DNA of 64,000 nucleotides from the NCBI RefSeq assembly GCF_030687895.1, contig NZ_CP117452.1:434001-498000 (forward strand), read 5' to 3'. The notes below the pieces were generated by a model that was not told the origin of the DNA, searched no databases, and saw only the letters and a list, made by a program, of their open reading frames with translations. Positions 59,575 to 64,000 of the stretch are shown here, piece by piece. The position numbers and the translations under genes are program-made. Source of the stretch: Pseudomonas sp. FP198. GTDB taxonomy: Bacteria > Pseudomonadota > Gammaproteobacteria > Pseudomonadales > Pseudomonadaceae. Positions within the stretch are counted from its first letter, which is position 1, and the number at the start of each line of letters is the position of its first letter.

Positions 59575-60205
59575 CCTGGTTACCCACAATCCCTGTGTGT
59601 CCAACTGTGGATAACCTGTTCGCCCCTCGCTGCATCCCACGTGAATCGGCCTCTGTAGACTTTCGCTCAAAAAACAACCAGTCTAACTTGCGGTTTTTAT
59701 TGGCTTTTATCTGCGAGCAACGCAGCTTTCCAAGCCAGACTTGCCCCCAATCTCTGTTGGCGCTTCTGTGGATAAGATGTTCGCTCAACGCTGCAACCCA
59801 TGCAGTACGGGGCTTCCATCGAGTTGATCGATTAATGATCAATCATAGTCTCCAAGTAGAAAAACCACCGCAATAACACCGGGTTAGTGGCTGCTCAGCC
59901 GGTTTTCCACAAAGTCGTCAAATTACCCCCAAACGCTGTTGGCGCTTCTGTGGATAACATGTTCGCTCTGTCCTCCAGGGCACGCTGTGCGGGGCTTACG
60001 GGGTATTGATCAAAAAGTGGTCAATCAGCCTTCAAACGGCTGTTTGCGAATAAGTCACGGATTTTATTCACATTCGCCCTGACAAAATCCAGATCACCCC
60101 GATACTTGTCCCCATTAGCTGTGGGTTGCCATGTGGATAACTTGTTCGTCGAACGCTACAAGTCACGGCGGGCTTAGCGCGGAACGCGATAGATCAAATT
60201 TCATA
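59575..60205 (+). repeat. Array of four repeats built on perfect DnaA boxes
   Basis: TGTGGATAA occurs at 59606-59614, 59767-59775, 59949-59957 and 60132-60140, all in one orientation, spaced 161, 182 and 183 bases. Each box is followed by a TGTTCG-containing block, and in the middle two by an inverted repeat 57 bases further (TTGATC...GATCAA at 59824-59842; TTGATCA...TGGTCAA at 60006-60024). Near-matches to the box occur at 59580-59588 and 59903-59911. Repeat units are about 105 bases within a 180-base period. DnaA binding is inferred from the box. Confidence 0.75.
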
Positions 60206-60302
60206 CAGTTCTAAGGAACCGCCTTGACGTATGGGTGTCGCCTGTCTTCACTCATGGCACAAGGACAGCGCGACTTTATCCATGCCGGTTCAGGGAGAAC
60301 GC

Positions 60303-60425
60303 ATGATGGATAGCAAGCCCCCCAATTTGTACCCCGCTTCAACCCCGACGTGCATGCCCACCCCCATGACCTCGTTACCCCGGCGCAACGGTCGGCGTGC
60401 CGCCAATCAGCGTGCACGCCTATAG
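60303..60425 (+). CDS. Possible 40-residue protein
   Basis: MMDSKPPNLYPASTPTCMPT and a basic arginine-rich end (RRNGRRAANQRARL). A GGGAG site is five bases before ATG 60303. No homology recognised, and the amino-acid composition is odd, so it may be chance. It lies between the DnaA-box array and the GMC gene. Confidence 0.3.
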   Translation: MMDSKPPNLYPASTPTCMPTPMTSLPRRNGRRAANQRARL

Positions 60426-60556
60426 CGCCTGAGGTTCCCTTCCATCAACACCGTTGACTGCCGCTTCAACCCGAACGGGATAGCGGCCAGGCGTTCGTGC
60501 GCCTTGAAACTACAGGCAACCGCAGAGTTGCCCCTTCTGCCTGAGAGGACTTGAAC

Positions 60557-63500
60557 ATGACACGGATATCGACCCCCATCAGTGAAATCAAGGAACACTA
60601 CGACGTTATCGTCATCGGTTCCGGCTACGGCGGCGGCATTGCCGCGTCGCGTCTGTCCCGGGCCGGGCGCAAGGTCTGCCTGCTGGAACGTGGCCGGGAA
60701 ATCCAGCCGGGCGAATACCCCAATACGTTGCTCGCCGCCACCGAGGAGTTGCAGGTACACGACCCCGACGGCCACATCGGTTCGCGTACCGGGCTGTTCG
60801 ACCTGCATGTCAACGCCCAGCAGAACGTGGTGGTCGGGTGTGGCCTGGGCGGCACGTCGTTGATCAACGCCAACGTCGCCCTGGAAGCCGAGCCTGGCGT
60901 GTTCGAGGATCCGCGCTGGCCGCTGGCGATGCGCGAGCACCGCGACACGTTGCTCCAGGACGGCTACGCGCGGGCTCGGGAAATGCTCAAGCCCAACCCG
61001 TATCCGGCGTCCTCGCCGAACCTGCCCAAGCTCGACGCCCATAAAAAATCCGCTGATTACCTCAAGCAGGGCGCGCATTTCTACAAGCCGCCGATCAACG
61101 TGACTTTCGACAAGTTGCCGAACAACCTCAACCACGTCGGTGTCGAGCAGTTGCCGTGCAACGGCTGTGGCGACTGCGTCTCGGGCTGTAACAACAAGGC
61201 CAAGAACACCACGCTGATGAATTATCTGCCGGACGCCTGGAACCATGGCACGGAGATTTTCTGCCAGGCCGAGGTGCGGCACCTGGAGCGCGATGGCGAC
61301 GGCTGGATCGTGCATTTCCAGTACCTGGACAGTGGTCGCGAAATGTTCTCGGCGCCAACGCTGTTCGTGCGCGCCGATATCGTCGTGGTCTCCGCCGGCA
61401 CCCTGGGCTCCACCGAGATCATGTTGCGCTCGCGGGACAAGGGCCTGTCGATGTCTGCCCAGTTGGGCGAGAACATGAGCGGCAACGGTGACATCCTCGG
61501 CTTCGGCCACAACTGCGACCAGGTCATCAACGGCATCGGTTTTGGCGCTCATTCGGCCAAGGAGCTGGAGCCGGTGGGGCCGTGCATCACCTCGGTGATC
61601 GACATGCGCACCGAAGGCGACTGGCGCAGCCGCATGGTCATCGAAGAAGGCTCGATCCCCGGCGCCCTCGGCCGGGCCATGGTGCCGAGCATGGCGGCGT
61701 TCGCCGAGATGATCGGCGTGCCCACCGACACCGGCTTCGGTGCCGCCCTCAGGTACAAGGGGCGCGAAGCCGAAAGCTTCCTGCGCGGACCGTACTACGG
61801 CGCGCTGCATAACATGCAGACCTACCTGATCATGAGCCATGACAACGGCAAGGGCCGCATGGTCCTCGACAACAAGGACCAGCTGCGCATCGACTGGTCC
61901 GGTGTCGGCGAGCAGGAAAACGTTACCCTCGGCAACGAGCGTCTGCACCAGAGCACCAAGGCCCTGGGCGGGATCTGGGTCGAAAACCCGATCTGGACCA
62001 AGCTGCTCAAGCACAGCATTGTCTCGGTCCATCCACTGGGCGGTTGCGTGATGGGCGAGGACGCCGCCCAGGGCGTGGTCAATCACAAGGGGCAGGTGTT
62101 CAGTGGCGCCAGCGGCACCGACGTCTACCCAGGCCTGTACGTGACGGACGGCTCGGTGATCCCGACGTCCCTGGCGGTCAATCCGCTGCTGACCATTTCA
62201 GCGGTGAGTGAACGCAACATGGGCCTGCTGGCGGCCGATCGCGGTTGGCTGATCGATTACACGCTGCCGTCGGCCCCGCGCAAACCAGTGGCGGCACCGA
62301 CCCTCGGTGTGCAGTTCACCGAAACCATGAAGGGCTATTTTTCCAGCGCCTTCACCCAACCCCAGGGCACCGACCTGGCGCTTTACGAGGAGGCTGCCAA
62401 GCGCGGCAAGGCTGACAATTCGCCCATCGAATTTACGCTGACCATCACTGCTGCCGACCTTGATCGTTTGATCAAGGAGCCGGAGCACGCGGCGACCCTG
62501 GTGGGCACGCTCGATGCGCCTCTGCTGTCGGCGAAGCCGTTGGTCGCCAGCAACGGCGTGTTCAACCTGTTCGAGCAGTATCAGGCTCAGGTCGGCGTGC
62601 GGCACATGAACTACGACATGAAACTGACCGCCGAAGACGGCAGCGACTATTTCTTCAGTGCGTTCAAGACGGTGCCGGAGGACAACGGCGTGCTGAACAT
62701 CTGGCACGACACCAGCACCCTCTACGTCACGCTCTATCGCGGGCCGGACAAGACCGGCGCGGTGCTCGGCTCGGGGGTGATGCACATCCTGCCGGCGGAT
62801 TTTGCCAAGCAGATGACCACCATGAAAGTGCTCAACGCCCGCAACGAGCGTGAGCGGGTGGAGGCGCTGGCGCGATTCGGCAAGTTCTTCGCGGGCATCC
62901 TGTGGGAGAGTTACGGCGGGGTGTTCGCCGGCGATGTCTATTTCAATCCGGACGCGCCGCCGCGCTTGAAACGGCCGCTGGATGCACCGGCCCCGGTGGT
63001 GCATTTTTTCCAGACCGAAGACCGCGTCGAGCTGCGCCTGACGCGCTACCAGGCAGGCAGCAAGGGCCCGGTGATGCTGGTCCATGGCCTGGGCGTGGGC
63101 TCGAATATCTTTTCCACCGACACTATCCACACCAACCTGTTGGAGTACCTGTGCAAGCACGAGTACGACGTCTGGCTGCTGGATTTGCGGGTGAGTATCC
63201 TGCTGCCGGCCAGCAAAAACGAATGGAACGGCGATCAGGTCGCCCAATACGACTTCAAGGCCGCTATCGGGCAGATACAGCAGGCGACCTCGGCTCGTGA
63301 CGTGCAATGCGTAGTGCATTGCTACGGCGCGACGACGTTCTTCATGTCGATGCTGGCGGGCCTGCAGGGCGTGCGCTCGGTGGTCTGCTCGCAGATCGCC
63401 GCCGACACGGTGGTCGCCACCGCCACCGGGTTGAAGGCCGGTTTGCATTTGCCGGGGATGCTCGATGCCATCGGCATCAAGTCCATGACGGCCTATGCCG

Positions 63501-64000
63501 ACACCAAGGAAAGCTGGTTCAACAAACTCTACGACAAGGCCCTCAACGGCTATGCCCGGATCGAGGCCCAGGGTTACTGCACCAATCCGGTCTGCCACCG
63601 CATCACGTTCATGTATGCGTCGCTGTACCGCCACGACACCCTCAACGAAACCCTGCACGACAATCTGCATGAATTGTTCGGCGAGTCGAACATCCAGACC
63701 TTCGAGCACCTGGCGCTGATCGTGCGCAAGGGGCACCTGGTGGACTTCAAGGGCAACGACGTCTACATGCCGCATTTCGATCGGTTGAAGTTGCCGATCT
63801 GCTTCATCAGCGGCGCCGACAACCAATGCTACTTGCCGCAGAGCACCCTCAAGACCTACGAGCGGTTGTGCGAGATGCACGGTCCGCAGTTGTTCAGCCG
63901 TCATGAGGTCCCCGGCTACGGCCACATCGACTGCATGTTCGGCAAGGACGCGGTGGTGGATGTGTATCCGATCATCCTCGGGCACCTGGAGAAGACGGCG
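60557..64000 (+). CDS. GMC oxidoreductase fused to an alpha/beta hydrolase (3' end outside window)
   Basis: 1148 codons without stop; the C-terminus is cut off by the window edge. Residues about 16-570 form a GMC/cholesterol-oxidase-like flavoprotein: VIVIGSGYGGGIAASRLSRAG FAD motif, VVGCGLGGTSLINAN, a cysteine cluster CNGCGDCVSGCNNKAK near residue 200, and SVHPLGGCVMGED near the C-terminal active site. A middle domain (about 590-800) follows. Residues about 830-1148 are an alpha/beta hydrolase (VMLVHGLGVGSN) with Cys922 in HCYGA replacing the usual nucleophile serine and His1123 in PGYGHIDC. GAGAGGACTTGAAC precedes ATG 60557. Substrate unknown, perhaps a sterol-like alcohol or ester. Confidence 0.9.
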   Translation, partial: MTRISTPISEIKEHYDVIVIGSGYGGGIAASRLSRAGRKVCLLERGREIQPGEYPNTLLAATEELQVHDPDGHIGSRTGLFDLHVNAQQNVVVGCGLGGTSLINANVALEAEPGVFEDPRWPLAMREHRDTLLQDGYARAREMLKPNPYPASSPNLPKLDAHKKSADYLKQGAHFYKPPINVTFDKLPNNLNHVGVEQLPCNGCGDCVSGCNNKAKNTTLMNYLPDAWNHGTEIFCQAEVRHLERDGDGWIVHFQYLDSGREMFSAPTLFVRADIVVVSAGTLGSTEIMLRSRDKGLSMSAQLGENMSGNGDILGFGHNCDQVINGIGFGAHSAKELEPVGPCITSVIDMRTEGDWRSRMVIEEGSIPGALGRAMVPSMAAFAEMIGVPTDTGFGAALRYKGREAESFLRGPYYGALHNMQTYLIMSHDNGKGRMVLDNKDQLRIDWSGVGEQENVTLGNERLHQSTKALGGIWVENPIWTKLLKHSIVSVHPLGGCVMGEDAAQGVVNHKGQVFSGASGTDVYPGLYVTDGSVIPTSLAVNPLLTISAVSERNMGLLAADRGWLIDYTLPSAPRKPVAAPTLGVQFTETMKGYFSSAFTQPQGTDLALYEEAAKRGKADNSPIEFTLTITAADLDRLIKEPEHAATLVGTLDAPLLSAKPLVASNGVFNLFEQYQAQVGVRHMNYDMKLTAEDGSDYFFSAFKTVPEDNGVLNIWHDTSTLYVTLYRGPDKTGAVLGSGVMHILPADFAKQMTTMKVLNARNERERVEALARFGKFFAGILWESYGGVFAGDVYFNPDAPPRLKRPLDAPAPVVHFFQTEDRVELRLTRYQAGSKGPVMLVHGLGVGSNIFSTDTIHTNLLEYLCKHEYDVWLLDLRVSILLPASKNEWNGDQVAQYDFKAAIGQIQQATSARDVQCVVHCYGATTFFMSMLAGLQGVRSVVCSQIAADTVVATATGLKAGLHLPGMLDAIGIKSMTAYADTKESWFNKLYDKALNGYARIEAQGYCTNPVCHRITFMYASLYRHDTLNETLHDNLHELFGESNIQTFEHLALIVRKGHLVDFKGNDVYMPHFDRLKLPICFISGADNQCYLPQSTLKTYERLCEMHGPQLFSRHEVPGYGHIDCMFGKDAVVDVYPIILGHLEKTA

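Noticed and set aside
62198..63985. Minus-strand frame of 595 codons within the GMC fusion
   Set aside because: Antisense shadow of a gene with clear domains.

Overview
The window reads as a chromosomal segment of a GC-rich Pseudomonas of the P. fluorescens type. The gene content and order (tkt-epd-pgk-fba, then betIBA/betT, cbcXWV, sdaB, gbdR, cdh/caiX, dgcAB) match the Pseudomonas choline, carnitine and glycine betaine catabolic region. About twenty intergenic gaps hold the paired REP elements typical of this group. No rRNA, tRNA, CRISPR, prophage or transposase gene was seen.

Region 1 (1-11.2 kb) is metabolic core. It holds the 5' part of ligB, a LysE-type exporter, metK behind an ArsR-methyltransferase (SahR-like) regulator with a perfect upstream dyad, then tkt, epd (frameshifted here), pgk, two small lipoproteins and fba. 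Region 2 (11.2-15 kb) is accessory: a parDE toxin-antitoxin pair between oppositely oriented copies of a dispersed repeat, a small orphan gene with a riboswitch-like leader, and two tandem PL7 alginate-lyase genes without signal peptides. Region 3 (15-30 kb) is mixed housekeeping: a REC-PAS-GGDEF-EAL protein, a YgjP-like peptidase with a winged-helix partner, an ElaA acetyltransferase, a periplasmic binding protein, YccS, YhiN, DbpA, an MdtD-like exporter and a second TldD/TldE pair.

Region 4 (30-59.4 kb) is the quaternary-amine block. Choline enters by BetT or CbcXWV and is oxidised by BetA (frameshifted here) and BetB under BetI control. Gamma-butyrobetaine is hydroxylated to carnitine. Carnitine is bound by CaiX and converted by CdhA, CdhC and CdhB to glycine betaine under CdhR. 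GbdR is the betaine sensor. Dimethylglycine is demethylated by DgcA/DgcB with a dedicated ETF pair, and serine formed downstream can be deaminated by SdaB. The betaine demethylase gbcAB and the sarcosine oxidase genes are not in the window. A DUF3010 gene, a HigBA-type toxin-antitoxin pair and an LprI-type protein sit between the carnitine and dimethylglycine parts.

Region 5 (59.4-64 kb) begins with a 1.1-kb intergenic stretch carrying four evenly spaced repeats, each built on a perfect DnaA box. It ends in a very long GMC oxidoreductase-alpha/beta hydrolase fusion that runs off the right edge.

Two otherwise well conserved genes (epd and betA) each carry a single extra base. This could be real inactivation or sequence error, and it should be settled before either gene is called dead. 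The best candidates for undescribed biology are the DnaA-box array, the three-segment leader at 12.9-13.1 kb, and an orphan terminator at 43.55 kb that may end an unannotated small RNA.
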